From Pseudovibrio sp. Alg231-02 (GTDB lineage: Bacteria > Pseudomonadota > Alphaproteobacteria > Rhizobiales > Stappiaceae): a DNA stretch of 64,000 nucleotides. The position numbers and the translations under genes are program-made. The DNA lies in assembly GCF_900143565.1 (NCBI RefSeq), contig NZ_FREX01000002.1, forward strand, positions 310,001-374,000. The letters run 5' to 3'. Of this stretch, positions 9,101 to 17,274 are shown piece after piece (the first letter of the stretch is position 1; each line of letters opens with the position of its first letter). Below the pieces are notes generated by a model. That model made no database searches. It saw only the letters and a program-made list of their open reading frames with translations, and had not been told where the DNA came from.

Positions 9101-9738
9101 TCAACAACAGTCGTGTCACCGCGGCCAACCAGCTTCATGAGCGGGGAGACTTCATGGCTGACGGAAATCTGCGGGAAGCCGACTTGCTTGGCGATGTCCG
9201 CCAGCTGCTTCTCGTGCTCAGGGAACGCGTAGGCATGCATCAAGACGATAGCGATGGAACGTGTGCCGTTAGCGTAGGCTGCTTCGAGCTGGGCTTTGAT
9301 CCGGTCAAGGTCTGGAGCTGCTTCAACGGTGCCATCAGCGCGGACACGCTCATCAGCTTCCAGAACCTGATCGTAGAGGAGCTCTGGTTTGATGATTTCT
9401 TTGGCGAAGATGTCCGGGCGGGCCTGATAGCCGATTTCCAGAGCGTCGCGGAAGCCTTTGGTGATGAGCAGAAGGGTGCGGTCCCCCTTACGTTCCAGCA
9501 GTGCGTTGGTGGCGACTGTGGTGCCCATTTTTACCGCCCGGATCTGGTCGGACGGGATGCGGGTGTCTTTGGCAACGCCCATGAGGTCGCGTATGCCCTG
9601 AATGGCGGCGTCTTTGTAGGCCTCAGGGTTTTCGGAGAGGACTTTATGGGCGCGAATTGCTCCTTGAGGGGTGCGTGCAACGATATCCGTGAAGGTGCCG
9701 CCGCGGTCGATCCAGAAGTCCCACTTGCCCATTGTCAT
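6136..9738 (-). CDS. Fused HyuA-HyuB hydantoinase / 5-oxoprolinase family enzyme
   Basis: About 1200 residues. The first ~690 are HyuA-like: [14 protein letters not shown] at the start and [16 protein letters not shown] later are the actin-fold ATP-binding motifs. The rest is HyuB-like ([20 protein letters not shown], then [16 protein letters not shown]). This architecture is that of ATP-dependent 5-oxoprolinase (OPLAH), which opens 5-oxoproline to glutamate, but N-methylhydantoinases share both domains, so the substrate is an inference. The start at 9738 (MTMGKWDFW) has GGGAC 5 bases upstream. A MarR-family gene is divergent, with a dyad in between. Confidence 0.85.
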   Translation of the reverse strand: MTMGKWDFWIDRGGTFTDIVARTPQGAIRAHKVLSENPEAYKDAAIQGIRDLMGVAKDTRIPSDQIRAVKMGTTVATNALLERKGDRTLLLITKGFRDALEIGYQARPDIFAKEIIKPELLYDQVLEADERVRADGTVEAAPDLDRIKAQLEAAYANGTRSIAIVLMHAYAFPEHEKQLADIAKQVGFPQISVSHEVSPLMKLVGRGDTTVVDAYLSPILRRYVDQVAGELDIQNTDCRLMFMQSSGGLTDASLFQGKDAILSGPAGGVVGAVETSKMAGFEKLIGFDMGGTSTDVSHFDGEFERAFETEVAGVRMRAPMMMIHTVAAGGGSILHYKDGRFQVGPDSAGANPGPKCYRRGGPLTVTDANVMTSKLNASYFPKIFGPNQDEPLAIEEVKAAFNALAAEIGDGRTGEEVAEGFQKIAVENMANAIKKISVQRGYDVTEYALTCFGGAGGQSACMVADSLGMKTVIVHPLSGILSAYGMGLADIRATRQQAVVKELNTDNLAALADLAQRLATDAKTEVENQGVAEDELSILPRAHLRYDGTDTPIAVELNTGDLDAMVTAFTQNHIKQFGFAYENKTIVVEALEVEAIGGGAGLQEPDEALAANAPAIAEQTQFYANGKWQDASILKRDAFQPGMKLQGPALIMEPHATIVVEPGWHAQVNAKNHIILTRTIPLERKVALGTTADPVMLEVFNNLFMSIAEQMGVTLQNTAYSVNIKERLDFSCAVFDQNGALVANAPHMPVHLGSMDRSVEAIISLNKGRIKPGDVFALNAPYNGGTHLPDITVVSPVFDDDGKEILFWAASRGHHADVGGSAPGSMTPLATKVDEEGVLIDNFKLVDQGDFREEALVELLTNHKYPVRNVHQNVADLKAQIAANEKGVQELRKMTDHFGLETVQAYMGHVQDNAEESVRRVIEALSDSSYEYPTDQGSTIKVKITVDKDKREATVDFTGTSPMKENNFNAPEPVTRAAVLYCFRVMVEGHIPMNAGCLRPINIVVPEGSMLRPHYPAAVVAGNVETSQHITNALFAALGAMANSQGSMNNLTFGNDTYQYYETLCSGSPAGPGFNGTDGVHVHMTNSRLTDPEVLEFRYPVLLEDFHIRKETGGKGKWHAGDGTKRTIRFLEKMDCAILASHRTIAPKGMQGGEDGQKGRTYVRRNSGRTEELKGCDQTILEAGEAITVVPPTSGGWGKV

Positions 9739-9774
9739 GTTTTGTCCCACCTCGAATTGAAATCTTATTCTGTG

Positions 9775-9799
9775 ATACATCTACAAAATGTAGATATAT
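9775..9799. promoter_or_regulatory. Inverted-repeat operator between the hydantoinase and MarR genes
   Basis: ATCTACA-AAA-TGTAGAT at 9779-9795 is a perfect 7-bp dyad with a 3-base spacer, and ATA/TAT flanks extend it beyond one mismatch. It lies 40 bases before the hydantoinase start and in the leader of the divergent MarR-type gene. It fits the size of a MarR-dimer site; binding is inferred. Confidence 0.65.
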
Positions 9800-9967
9800 T
9801 GTCAATGTGAATATGTGAGACTCAGGAGAAACGCAGCGATTGGTATTGAAAATTACGTGGATCGGTCTTTTAAGAGAGGTTGTGTGATCTACGTAAACTC
9901 TCGACATTATGTTGCGCGAGATGGTGCGAATCTGCGCAATTCTAACTTGGTGGTTGTGAGGTCAAAA

Positions 9968-10510
9968 ATGAGTGATGCTTTAGAGCAGAAAAATACTGGT
10001 GGGCTGGGCGTTGGACCGGTCGTGTCCTCATCGCACCTTGCATCGGGTGAATTGCCTGCACTGTCTGAGGTGGAATTTGCGGTGACGATGATGGTGAATG
10101 CCTATCATCGTTGGATGGTGCGCTGCATGGCTGCTGCGGGGCAGGAGGGCTTATCTCCTCTGGAAACGCTGGTGCTCCACTCCGTCAATCACCGTGAGCG
10201 TTCAAAAACACTGGCTGATTTATGCCTTGTTCTGAATATCGAAGATACTCACACGGTGTCTTACGCTCTGAAAAAGCTGGAGAAGGCGGGCCTTGTGCAA
10301 TCCGGTAAGCGGGGCAAAGAGAAAATTGCCGAGATTACTGAGGAGGGTCGTGCGCTTTGTGATGCTTACAAGCAGCTGCGTGATGCCTTGCTGGTGAAGC
10401 CTGTGAAAGAACTTGGGCTTGATGAAGCCGAGCTGTCCCGGCTTGCATCTGTTTTGCGCAGTGTGTCAGGTCATTACGATCAAGCCGCTCGTTCTGCCGC
10501 TGCGATGTAA
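9968..10510 (+). CDS. MarR-family winged-helix transcriptional regulator
   Basis: About 180 residues. LADLCLVLNIEDTHTVSYALKKLEKAGLV is a winged helix-turn-helix with its recognition helix, followed by the wing (SGKRGKEKIAEITEEGRAL) and a C-terminal dimerisation helix. The ATG at 9968 is preceded by GAGG; the frame extends to a GTG at 9815, but that part overlaps the operator region and has no domain character. It is divergent from the 5-oxoprolinase-type gene and probably represses it and itself through the 9775-9799 dyad, with a ligand related to that enzyme's substrate. Confidence 0.8.
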   Translation: MSDALEQKNTGGLGVGPVVSSSHLASGELPALSEVEFAVTMMVNAYHRWMVRCMAAAGQEGLSPLETLVLHSVNHRERSKTLADLCLVLNIEDTHTVSYALKKLEKAGLVQSGKRGKEKIAEITEEGRALCDAYKQLRDALLVKPVKELGLDEAELSRLASVLRSVSGHYDQAARSAAAM

Positions 10511-10542
10511 TGTGATCGCAGCGGGAACCTGTTATCGCTTAC

Positions 10543-11448
10543 TCAATCGACATGCTCATTGTGGGCGAGGCCTGTGTCTCCCATGAGCAGTTTGATCCAT
10601 CCGGGCATCTTACCTGTTCTGCGCAATGCGCCATCTATGGAGAATTCTCCCCCTCCTGTGGTGGTGAAGCTAAGATAAGACGCGAACAGGATTAGCGGCA
10701 GCTCCCATGAGACGGCTGTGGCGAAGGAGACGAAGCCGTGCTCCAATGCTCCGCTCAGCGTGGCTGCAAACAAGATATAGGCGGCTGCGAAGAAGCAGGA
10801 GAGACGGGTGAGCAGCCCGAGGCCGATGCCAATTGCAATGGCCAGTTCTGCAAGACCTGCTGCATCAATGATCATGGCAGGGTCGGGATAACCGAGTAGG
10901 GAGAAGAATTCCACGTGCTCCATGTAAGGGAGAGACCCGGCAAACAGCTTGTCGGTGAAGTGTGGCACCATCACAAAGCCAACCAGAATACGGAAGAAGG
11001 TGAGTTGCCATTGCCAAAGCGTGAGGCCACGGCCTGCTGTCTCAAATGAGTTGCGCTGGATAGTGCTGAGGAACCAGATGAGATTGACGAAGAAGGCAAA
11101 GGCAAGAGGCCAACTGAGCAGATAGGCATAATAGAGTGAGGCAATCCGCCAGGCGACAAGTTGGCAGAGCAACATGCACAAAAAGCCGAGTGTGAAATTT
11201 TTCGGTACGACGATCACGACGAAGAAGAATGCCAGTGCAAGCCAGATCAGCATGGGTCGTAATGCAGATTCTGGAATGGGTGACATAAGCACTTCCAGAG
11301 AGATGAGTGCTACGACGCCCAGCAAGAGAGCTGTAATGAGGGATTGAAGCAGCTGGAAGAACGACAAGTAGTGGAAGGGCCGTGCAATCTCCGCAAGATC
11401 CTCCTCTTCTCTCATGTCCTCAGTATTTGCATTGCTCTTGTCTGCCAT
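10543..11448 (-). CDS. DoxX-like integral membrane protein
   Basis: A 301-residue protein with a hydrophilic N-terminus followed by about seven to eight hydrophobic segments. FRILVGFVMVPHFTDKLFAGS and the later GLAELAIAIGIGLGLLTRLS match the pattern of the DoxX/DoxD membrane family, whose members are linked to quinone- or thiol-related redox reactions, though most are uncharacterised. Length is about twice a minimal DoxX, so an extra N-terminal membrane domain is present. GAGG sits 5 bases before the ATG. It lies tail-to-tail with the MarR gene; no operon partner is seen. Confidence 0.65.
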   Translation of the reverse strand: MADKSNANTEDMREEEDLAEIARPFHYLSFFQLLQSLITALLLGVVALISLEVLMSPIPESALRPMLIWLALAFFFVVIVVPKNFTLGFLCMLLCQLVAWRIASLYYAYLLSWPLAFAFFVNLIWFLSTIQRNSFETAGRGLTLWQWQLTFFRILVGFVMVPHFTDKLFAGSLPYMEHVEFFSLLGYPDPAMIIDAAGLAELAIAIGIGLGLLTRLSCFFAAAYILFAATLSGALEHGFVSFATAVSWELPLILFASYLSFTTTGGGEFSIDGALRRTGKMPGWIKLLMGDTGLAHNEHVD

Positions 11449-11551
11449 AGCTACCTCACAGCGAATCCCAAGCGCGGGTCATTTGTGTCAAGGTAGCGTG
11501 CTGCACCTAGCGAGAGATATCCTGCTATTCTCGCTAGGCTTATTTGAGAGG

Positions 11552-13630
11552 TTATCCGACGTAGGCAGCTTCAATCTGCTTGGCCTCTTGGGTTCCAAGC
11601 GTGCAGCGGACATTTGCGTGCGGATTGGCCGGATCAACGTTTGATGGTTTGCCGAAGTAATAACCTTGAACGATATCGCAGCCGCCGGCTCGCAGGATTT
11701 GGGCCTGCATTTCTTCTTCAACGCCTTCTGCTGTGATTAATACGTCAAGTGAACGGCCAAGACCAATAATCGCAGCAACGATTGCGTCGGTGTGGGCATC
11801 CTTGCCGATGTTCATGATGAAGCTGCGGTCGATCTTAATTTTGTTGAACGGGAAGCGAGAAAGGTAGCTCAGAGAAGAATAGCCCGTGCCGAAGTCATCC
11901 ATGGCGATGGAAACGCCCATGTTGCCGATCTTCTTGAGCGATTTCACCACGCTGGTTGTGTCTGCAATCAGGAGGCTTTCGGTGATCTCGATCTCAAGGC
12001 GCTCTGGTGCCAGACCAGATTCCTCGAGAGCTTCTGAAATCTTTTGCTCGATTAATCCGGTCTTGAACTGTGCAGGTGAGAAGTTGACGGCGACTTTCAG
12101 GCTTGGGTCAGCCCAGCTTGCCGCGTCAGTGCAAGCCTTTTTGAGCACATATTCGCCGAGCGCTTCAATAAGGCCTGTGTCTTCGGCAATTGGGATGAAG
12201 ACTTCTGGTGAGATACGGCCTTTTTCCGGATGGACCCAACGAAGCAGGGCTTCAAAAGCTTTGAGTTTGTTGTCTGCCAGACCAACCTGTGCCTGATACA
12301 CGACTGAGAAGCCGTCGAGCTTGAGCGCACGGATCATCTCTGTTTCCAGCTCGCGGCGACGTTCCAGCTCTTCATCCATGCTGGATTCGTACCAGGTGTA
12401 AGTGGAGCGGCCACCGTTCTTGGAGCGGTAGAGCGCCAGATCAGCGCAATGGAGAAGGCGGGAAGACCGCCATGCAGCATCAGTCGCCTGAGCGATGCCC
12501 ATAGATAAGGAGATCTGGATTTCTTTGCTGTCGATGACGCAGCTGGAATTGGTGGTTGCCATGGCGCGCTGGGCGAGCACGGTGATGTCGTGGCTGGTGT
12601 ATTCCCCTTCGATCATCACTGCAAACTCATCGCCAGAGAGACGCGAAACCAGATGATCAGTGAAGACGAGCCGTAAACGATCCGAGATGATTTGGAGGAA
12701 TGTATCGCCAGCTGCATGGCCGTGGTTGTCGTTCACTTCCTTGAACTTATCAACGTCGATGGCAATGACGTAGACATTGGAGGCTGTAATGGATGCTTTG
12801 CGGAGTGCCTTGTTTAACTCGTCAGAGAAAACAGCGCGGTTTGGCAAGTGAGTCAGTGGATCGTTGTGTGCGAGGAAGCGGATCGTTTTGGAGGTTTTCC
12901 AGCGATCATGCAGTCCTTTCCAGGCGAACATAATAGAGGCAATTGCCACAACGAGCACCAGAAGGAATGCAAAGGCCGATCCAAAGGCGATTGCGTCCAT
13001 AAACACGACGGTGTTGAGCGTTGGTTTGGTGGTGAAGATAAAGCCGCCACGCGCTTTGTTTTCGTCATTTACATAAGGAATGACGACGCCAAATTTTGGT
13101 ATCCGCCATTCAAGCCAGCTGAAGTTGGAGTAAATCACCAACTGTCCTGAGTTGAGTGCAGAATGCCAGGCGTCATAAGCAGAGGGATCGGACAGAATTT
13201 CGTTGACGCGGTCATTGGTCATATTCCGCGGATGGACAGCCAATGGACGACCGGGAGCGTTGACGACCAGAAGTTCGAACTCTTCAAACTGTTCTACCAG
13301 TGCCTGCTTGACTGCGGTGGCTTTGGTTGCAGGCAGTTTCCAGCTTGAAGAGATGATTTCTGTGGTTGGGGCAGAGCGGGATCCGCGCAGGCCGAAGTTT
13401 AACGGGGAAGAGGAATCCTTTTGTCCCGTGTCTTCATTGGAAGGTGCCTCGAAAGGGTGGTGTGAATTGATGATGTTGTTCGCAGTATGGAATTCTTTTT
13501 GAGCTTCACTCTTGAATAAATAATATAAAGTCGCTTGATCAATGGCATAAAAGCTTGCGGCAATGGCGCCAATCACAGCAAACACTATGCCGGCGTAAAG
13601 TAATTTACGATGTGGAGGTATCGTTTCCAC
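11552..13630 (-). CDS. Membrane-bound GGDEF-EAL protein (cyclic-di-GMP turnover)
   Basis: A 692-residue protein with a membrane helix near residues 11-30, an extracytoplasmic sensor region, and a second helix near 207-237. The GGDEF domain follows, with the active-site loop as SGDEF (332-336), a variant often still active. The EAL domain has EAL at 460-462, ITESLL, DDFGTGYSSLSYL and KIDRSFI, so its phosphodiesterase residues look intact. It likely makes and/or degrades cyclic-di-GMP in response to a periplasmic signal. The start is a GTG at 13630. The gene is monocistronic. Confidence 0.9.
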   Translation of the reverse strand: METIPPHRKLLYAGIVFAVIGAIAASFYAIDQATLYYLFKSEAQKEFHTANNIINSHHPFEAPSNEDTGQKDSSSPLNFGLRGSRSAPTTEIISSSWKLPATKATAVKQALVEQFEEFELLVVNAPGRPLAVHPRNMTNDRVNEILSDPSAYDAWHSALNSGQLVIYSNFSWLEWRIPKFGVVIPYVNDENKARGGFIFTTKPTLNTVVFMDAIAFGSAFAFLLVLVVAIASIMFAWKGLHDRWKTSKTIRFLAHNDPLTHLPNRAVFSDELNKALRKASITASNVYVIAIDVDKFKEVNDNHGHAAGDTFLQIISDRLRLVFTDHLVSRLSGDEFAVMIEGEYTSHDITVLAQRAMATTNSSCVIDSKEIQISLSMGIAQATDAAWRSSRLLHCADLALYRSKNGGRSTYTWYESSMDEELERRRELETEMIRALKLDGFSVVYQAQVGLADNKLKAFEALLRWVHPEKGRISPEVFIPIAEDTGLIEALGEYVLKKACTDAASWADPSLKVAVNFSPAQFKTGLIEQKISEALEESGLAPERLEIEITESLLIADTTSVVKSLKKIGNMGVSIAMDDFGTGYSSLSYLSRFPFNKIKIDRSFIMNIGKDAHTDAIVAAIIGLGRSLDVLITAEGVEEEMQAQILRAGGCDIVQGYYFGKPSNVDPANPHANVRCTLGTQEAKQIEAAYVG

Positions 13631-13981
13631 TTGAAATCCCCATCCCGAAACGCACGAAATAATGTGCGCTGGCAGCAGGCAACTGAGAAGTTAGTTGGCG
13701 CTGTCGCCTGTATGTGTACTTAATTAATAGCGAATATATCTGTAAAACATTACCCATATGTTTCGCGGGGAGATATTTTGAGGTCAAGCTTGACTGAGGC
13801 TTGAACTGAAATCATGCAATGGGCACTTATAGATAGCAGTGGGCAAATAAAACCCAAGGGAAACAAACTATTCAGATTGATAAATAATTTGTTAGGTATA
13901 AACCTGATTTGCGGTGACTAATTATTTTGCTGTCTTTTCCGGCGAAATTGTCAGGCAGATTGAACAGAGAGCAGGATGCCA
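13631..13981. other. Intergenic region between divergent genes
   Basis: No gene is seen in these 351 bases. They must hold promoters for the GGDEF-EAL gene (-) and the J-domain gene (+). A perfect 12-bp palindrome, GTCAAGCTTGAC, lies at 13793-13804; its role is unknown. Confidence 0.4.
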
Positions 13982-14674
13982 ATGAATTTTTGGGGCAGCT
14001 TTGACAAGATTGTGGGCGCACTGCAAACCGGTGGTGCCCAGTTGGTTGACCGGCTGCAGCAGCTTGTTCAGTCAGTTGGTGAAGCGCGCCGGAATGTTGC
14101 CTTTACAGTCGCTATGATTGCCTTGTCTGCGAAAATGGCAAAAGCTGATGGTGTTGTGACCCATGACGAAGTGATCGCATTTTACGATCTGTTTGAGATG
14201 CCAGAGGGTGAGGAGCGCAACGTTTCACGCCTCTTCCAACTGGCTCAGCAGGACGTAGCGGGCTTTGAGACCTACGCTTCCAAACTCTCTGTGTTGTTTG
14301 CTGAAGATGAGACGACGCGTACGGATGTGCTGGATGGCCTCTTTTATATAGCCAAGGCAGATGGCGTTATTCATGAGAGAGAAGTTGCCTATCTCAGCCG
14401 GATTGCCGAAATCTTTGGAATTGATGCCGTTGGCTTTTCGCAGATTAAAGCCCGTCATATAAGAGGGGATGGAGATCCCTATCTGGTTCTCGGCATTGAT
14501 ATGGCGGCGAGTGATGAAGACGTGCGCTCCTGCTATCGCAAGCAAGTCCGGGAGACACATCCTGATCGGTTGATTGGTCGAGGTGTCCCTGAAGAGTTCG
14601 TCAAGATCGCCAGCGATAAGCTGGTTGCATTGAATAAAGCGTATGAGCAGATCTGCGCGGAACGAGGAATATGA
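13982..14674 (+). CDS. TerB-like plus J-domain protein (DjlA-like, soluble)
   Basis: About 230 residues. The first part (AMIALSAKMAKADGVVTHDEV, later LFYIAKADGVIHEREVAYL) shows the two acidic KADG repeats of a TerB-like helical domain. The C-terminus is a J-domain, DPYLVLGIDMAASDEDVRSCY, with the HPD motif in THPDRLIG that stimulates DnaK ATPase. The order matches DjlA, but no N-terminal membrane helix is visible, so it should be cytoplasmic. The start at 13982 has AGGA 5 bases upstream. It overlaps the amidase gene by ATGA, so the two are translationally coupled. Confidence 0.8.
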   Translation: MNFWGSFDKIVGALQTGGAQLVDRLQQLVQSVGEARRNVAFTVAMIALSAKMAKADGVVTHDEVIAFYDLFEMPEGEERNVSRLFQLAQQDVAGFETYASKLSVLFAEDETTRTDVLDGLFYIAKADGVIHEREVAYLSRIAEIFGIDAVGFSQIKARHIRGDGDPYLVLGIDMAASDEDVRSCYRKQVRETHPDRLIGRGVPEEFVKIASDKLVALNKAYEQICAERGI

Positions 14675-15429
14675 GCGTTAAAACTGAGTGCGCAGTGCCT
14701 GCGCGTCTTCGTCCATCTCCCAATCACAACGAGCGTCGCGTTCCTGCCGTTGATATGCTGATCTTGCATTACACGGCGATGGAAAGTGCTGAGAAGGCTG
14801 TTTCCTGGCTGTGCGATCCGCGCTCAGAAGTTTCCTGCCACTATCTGGTTGACGAACTGGGCATGATTACACAGATGGTGCCGGAAAGTCGCCGGGCCTG
14901 GCATGCCGGTGTTTCCAGCTGGAAAGGTGAGGATGACCTTAACTCCCGCAGCATTGGAATCGAGATTTCCAATCTGGGGGATCAGGAAGAGGGCACGCAA
15001 GGCTATCCTGATGTGCAGATTGAAGCTGTGATCGCTCTCGCCAAGGATATCTGCGAGCGCAACAGTATTTCACCAGAGCGGGTGCTCGGGCATTCTGATG
15101 TTGCTCCGTCCCGTAAACAGGATCCGGGTCGCCATTTTCCATGGGCGCGGTTGGCCGAGGCTGGTGTTGGGCATTTTATTGAGCCGGTGGTGCTTGAGGC
15201 TTCGAGCTTCTTTCAGGAGGGGGACGAAGGGCAGCCGATTGAAGCTCTACAGTCGCTTCTGGGGCTCTATGGGTATGATGTGTTGGTCAGTGGCGTGTTT
15301 GATGAGAAGACCAAATATGCTGTTGAGGCGTTTCAGCGCCACTTCCGTCCTGCAAAAGTCGATGGAATTGCTGATGCGCAGACCATTGCGACACTGCATA
15401 GCCTGCTGAAAAAGCTAAAATCCTTCTGA
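14671..15429 (+). CDS. N-acetylmuramoyl-L-alanine amidase (AmpD-like) with peptidoglycan-binding domain
   Basis: A 252-residue protein. The amidase_2 domain has zinc ligands in DMLILHYTAM and VLGHSDVAPSRKQDPG (His, then the SRKQDPG loop), and the ISNLG/IGIEI core. A C-terminal peptidoglycan-binding_1 domain follows (EALQSLLGLYGYDV, VDGIADAQTIATLHSLL). It cleaves the lactyl-amide bond in muropeptides. No signal peptide is visible, which fits a cytoplasmic recycling enzyme of the AmpD type. It is coupled to the J-domain gene by a 4-base overlap and followed by a terminator at 15542. Confidence 0.85.
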   Translation: MSVKTECAVPARLRPSPNHNERRVPAVDMLILHYTAMESAEKAVSWLCDPRSEVSCHYLVDELGMITQMVPESRRAWHAGVSSWKGEDDLNSRSIGIEISNLGDQEEGTQGYPDVQIEAVIALAKDICERNSISPERVLGHSDVAPSRKQDPGRHFPWARLAEAGVGHFIEPVVLEASSFFQEGDEGQPIEALQSLLGLYGYDVLVSGVFDEKTKYAVEAFQRHFRPAKVDGIADAQTIATLHSLLKKLKSF

Positions 15430-15541
15430 TTGTGATAGATGTCATTGAAATATCAGTAAAATAGGGTCTAATACGTAATAGGAATACGATTTGATTACGT
15501 AGGGGAATGACTCTGTTTTGCTGAAAAGTTTCCTTAAGTAA

Positions 15542-15570
15542 GGCTGATGTGCCCTGCATCAGCCCTTTTT
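15542..15570 (+). terminator. Rho-independent terminator after the amidase gene
   Basis: GGCTGATG-TGCCCTG-CATCAGCC followed by C and five T, about 110 bases after the amidase stop codon. It separates this pair from the transglycosylase gene. Confidence 0.8.
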
Positions 15571-15704
15571 GTGCCATAAACTAAGGTTTATGCCAGTTTT
15601 TAAACATTAAAATTGTAACTTTTCGTGATCAGACTTGTCTGATTTTCGTCTCATCTTCTGAAGATAAACACTCCTGCTCAAAACATGATTGCCAGGAAAT
15701 GAAG

Positions 15705-16196
15705 ATGAACCTTACAAAAATAAAAAATAACGTAGTAATCCCCGTTCTTGCTGCAAGTGTTATGCTCGGCGGTGTTGTGAATACCAATGTCTTCTCCGAT
15801 GAAGCTGCAGCGGCTACTAAAAAAGGTAGCTACGTTAAGCTGATCGAACAGAAAGCCAAGAAGCACGGCGTTCCGCACCACATTGCGAAGGCTGTTGTTG
15901 AAGTGGAAAGTAACTTTAACGCAAGAGCGCGTGGCCGTGCCGGTGAAGTTGGTCTCATGCAGATTAAGCCATCTACCGCACGTGGTATGGGTTATCGCGG
16001 ATCGACCAAAGCTCTTTATAAACCAGAGAACAACATCGAATGGGGCATGCGATATCTGGCTGGTGCTTATAAGCGTGCTGGCGGAGATCTATGCGGAACC
16101 ATTTTGCGATACAACGCTGGCCACTATGCCAAGCGTATGAACCGGATTAGTGCCAAATACTGCAAGCGCGTTAAGGATATTATGGCACGCAGCTAA
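15705..16196 (+). CDS. Small secreted lytic transglycosylase (SLT domain)
   Basis: About 163 residues. A signal peptide with hydrophobic core VIPVLAASVMLGGVV precedes an SLT domain: HHIAKAVVEVESNFNARA contains the catalytic Glu (VESNFN), then GEVGLMQIKPSTARGMGY, and NIEWGMRYLAGAYKRAG. Such enzymes cleave the MurNAc-GlcNAc bond with 1,6-anhydro formation in the periplasm. The domain is minimal with no binding module. Of two ATG codons, the one at 15705 has AGGA 7 bases upstream, against only 1 base for 15699. Confidence 0.87.
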   Translation: MNLTKIKNNVVIPVLAASVMLGGVVNTNVFSDEAAAATKKGSYVKLIEQKAKKHGVPHHIAKAVVEVESNFNARARGRAGEVGLMQIKPSTARGMGYRGSTKALYKPENNIEWGMRYLAGAYKRAGGDLCGTILRYNAGHYAKRMNRISAKYCKRVKDIMARS

Positions 16197-16265
16197 ATGC
16201 ATCTTGCATATTCGGGCTGGGGACTGTAAGTTCCCATTCAAAGTTTCTTAGAATTTTACGAATGT

Positions 16266-16280
16266 CTGACCGACGGTCAG
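16266..16280. promoter_or_regulatory. Perfect palindrome resembling a TetR-type operator
   Basis: CTGACCG-A-CGGTCAG is a 15-base perfect palindrome in the gap between convergent genes. TetR-family sites often look like this, but no TetR gene or promoter is adjacent, so it may simply be a hairpin. Confidence 0.3.
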
Positions 16281-16301
16281 TCTGTCTGCAAGGACATATC
16301 A

Positions 16302-16331
16302 GGGTGGTTGACCGGGCAAAGTCAACCACCC
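16302..16331. terminator. Hairpin between convergent genes, probable terminator
   Basis: GGGTGGTTGAC-CGGGCAAA-GTCAACCACCC is a perfect 11-bp stem. No clear T run follows on either strand, so its strength is uncertain. It sits between the transglycosylase (+) and the PNPOx-like gene (-). Confidence 0.5.
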
Positions 16332-16365
16332 TAACTCTTAAAATTTTAGGTGAATTCCCCGAAAA

Positions 16366-17064
16366 TTAAGCGAACTTTCGAGCTGCATTTGTTGGCGAAG
16401 CGGGCACCTTCACGCCATCCAGTAGTTTCCCATCATCAATCGGTTGACCGAGTGACGTTGTGACCGGAACAACGCCAGCCCAATAGGGTAGCGCGTAATC
16501 CTCCGCATCGTCGACTGGAGCGCCCTGACGGATTTTTGCTGAGGCGTGTTCGATCTCGATTGCGATGACCCCAGTTGAGATCTGTTCCTTCTCCGTCATC
16601 GGGCGGACCTCATCCCATCTGCCAGGCAGAAGGTGTTCGGTGATTGCCTTGAGGGAGTCCCATGCTTCCTGATGGTCGGTGACAAGGCGGGCTGTGCCGT
16701 GAATGACGGCGGTTCGGTAGTTGACGGAATGGTGGAAAGCTGACCGCGCAGCAACAATGCCGTCAATGAGTGTGAATGTGAGACAGACTTGGGAGTCTTT
16801 GCTCATTTTCTTCACGATCCGCGCTGCTTTCGCGCCGTGAATGTAGATAGTGCGGTCCATAACTGCAAAAGCCATGGGAATGACCATTGGGCGATCTTCG
16901 TCCATGAAGCCAACATGGACGACGAGGGAGCTCTCCAGAATTGGGAGGATTGTGTTCCAATCATAATCCGCGCGCAGACTTGTTCTGACACGAGCAAATT
17001 TAGGTGGCTTGGTTTCACGAGTGTTGGTGCTTGGCGCTGCTTCAAGTGTCATTTCTGCTGTCAT
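16366..17064 (-). CDS. Pyridoxamine-phosphate-oxidase-fold flavin-binding protein
   Basis: About 232 residues. VVHVGFMDEDRPMVIPMAFAVMD, IYIHGAKAARIVKKM and CLTFTLIDGIVAARSAFHHSVNYR form the split beta-barrel of PNPOx-like FMN-binding proteins (NimA/PNPOx_2 type). The family binds FMN or F420 and ranges from vitamin B6 oxidation to nitro-reduction; which applies here is open. The chosen ATG at 17064 precedes the domain; the frame continues 38 codons upstream without domain character. It is divergent from a MocR/PdxR-type regulator, a pairing that suggests a vitamin B6-linked role. Confidence 0.75.
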   Translation of the reverse strand: MTAEMTLEAAPSTNTRETKPPKFARVRTSLRADYDWNTILPILESSLVVHVGFMDEDRPMVIPMAFAVMDRTIYIHGAKAARIVKKMSKDSQVCLTFTLIDGIVAARSAFHHSVNYRTAVIHGTARLVTDHQEAWDSLKAITEHLLPGRWDEVRPMTEKEQISTGVIAIEIEHASAKIRQGAPVDDAEDYALPYWAGVVPVTTSLGQPIDDGKLLDGVKVPASPTNAARKFA

Positions 17065-17274
17065 TGTCTTAACCGTTTCTGGTCCCCGGTTTTGAGCGAA
17101 GTCGGCAATATGGGACCAGTTGGCCCGGCAAGTGGTTTGAGTTTGTGCTCTGACTGCTTGCCGGGTTTTCTGTTTCAATTGTGCACGTTACCCCCGCTGC
17201 GGGGCGAAGAAGTATTGTGCTGATCTGTATTCTCTGCAAAACTGGTTCCTCATATAGATCCGCTTAATCTAATT

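Noticed and set aside
7012-9810. Several long + strand ORFs opposite the hydantoinase gene (up to 347 residues)
   Set aside because: They are antisense shadows of a GC-biased gene; the - strand frame has full family motifs and the + frames have none.
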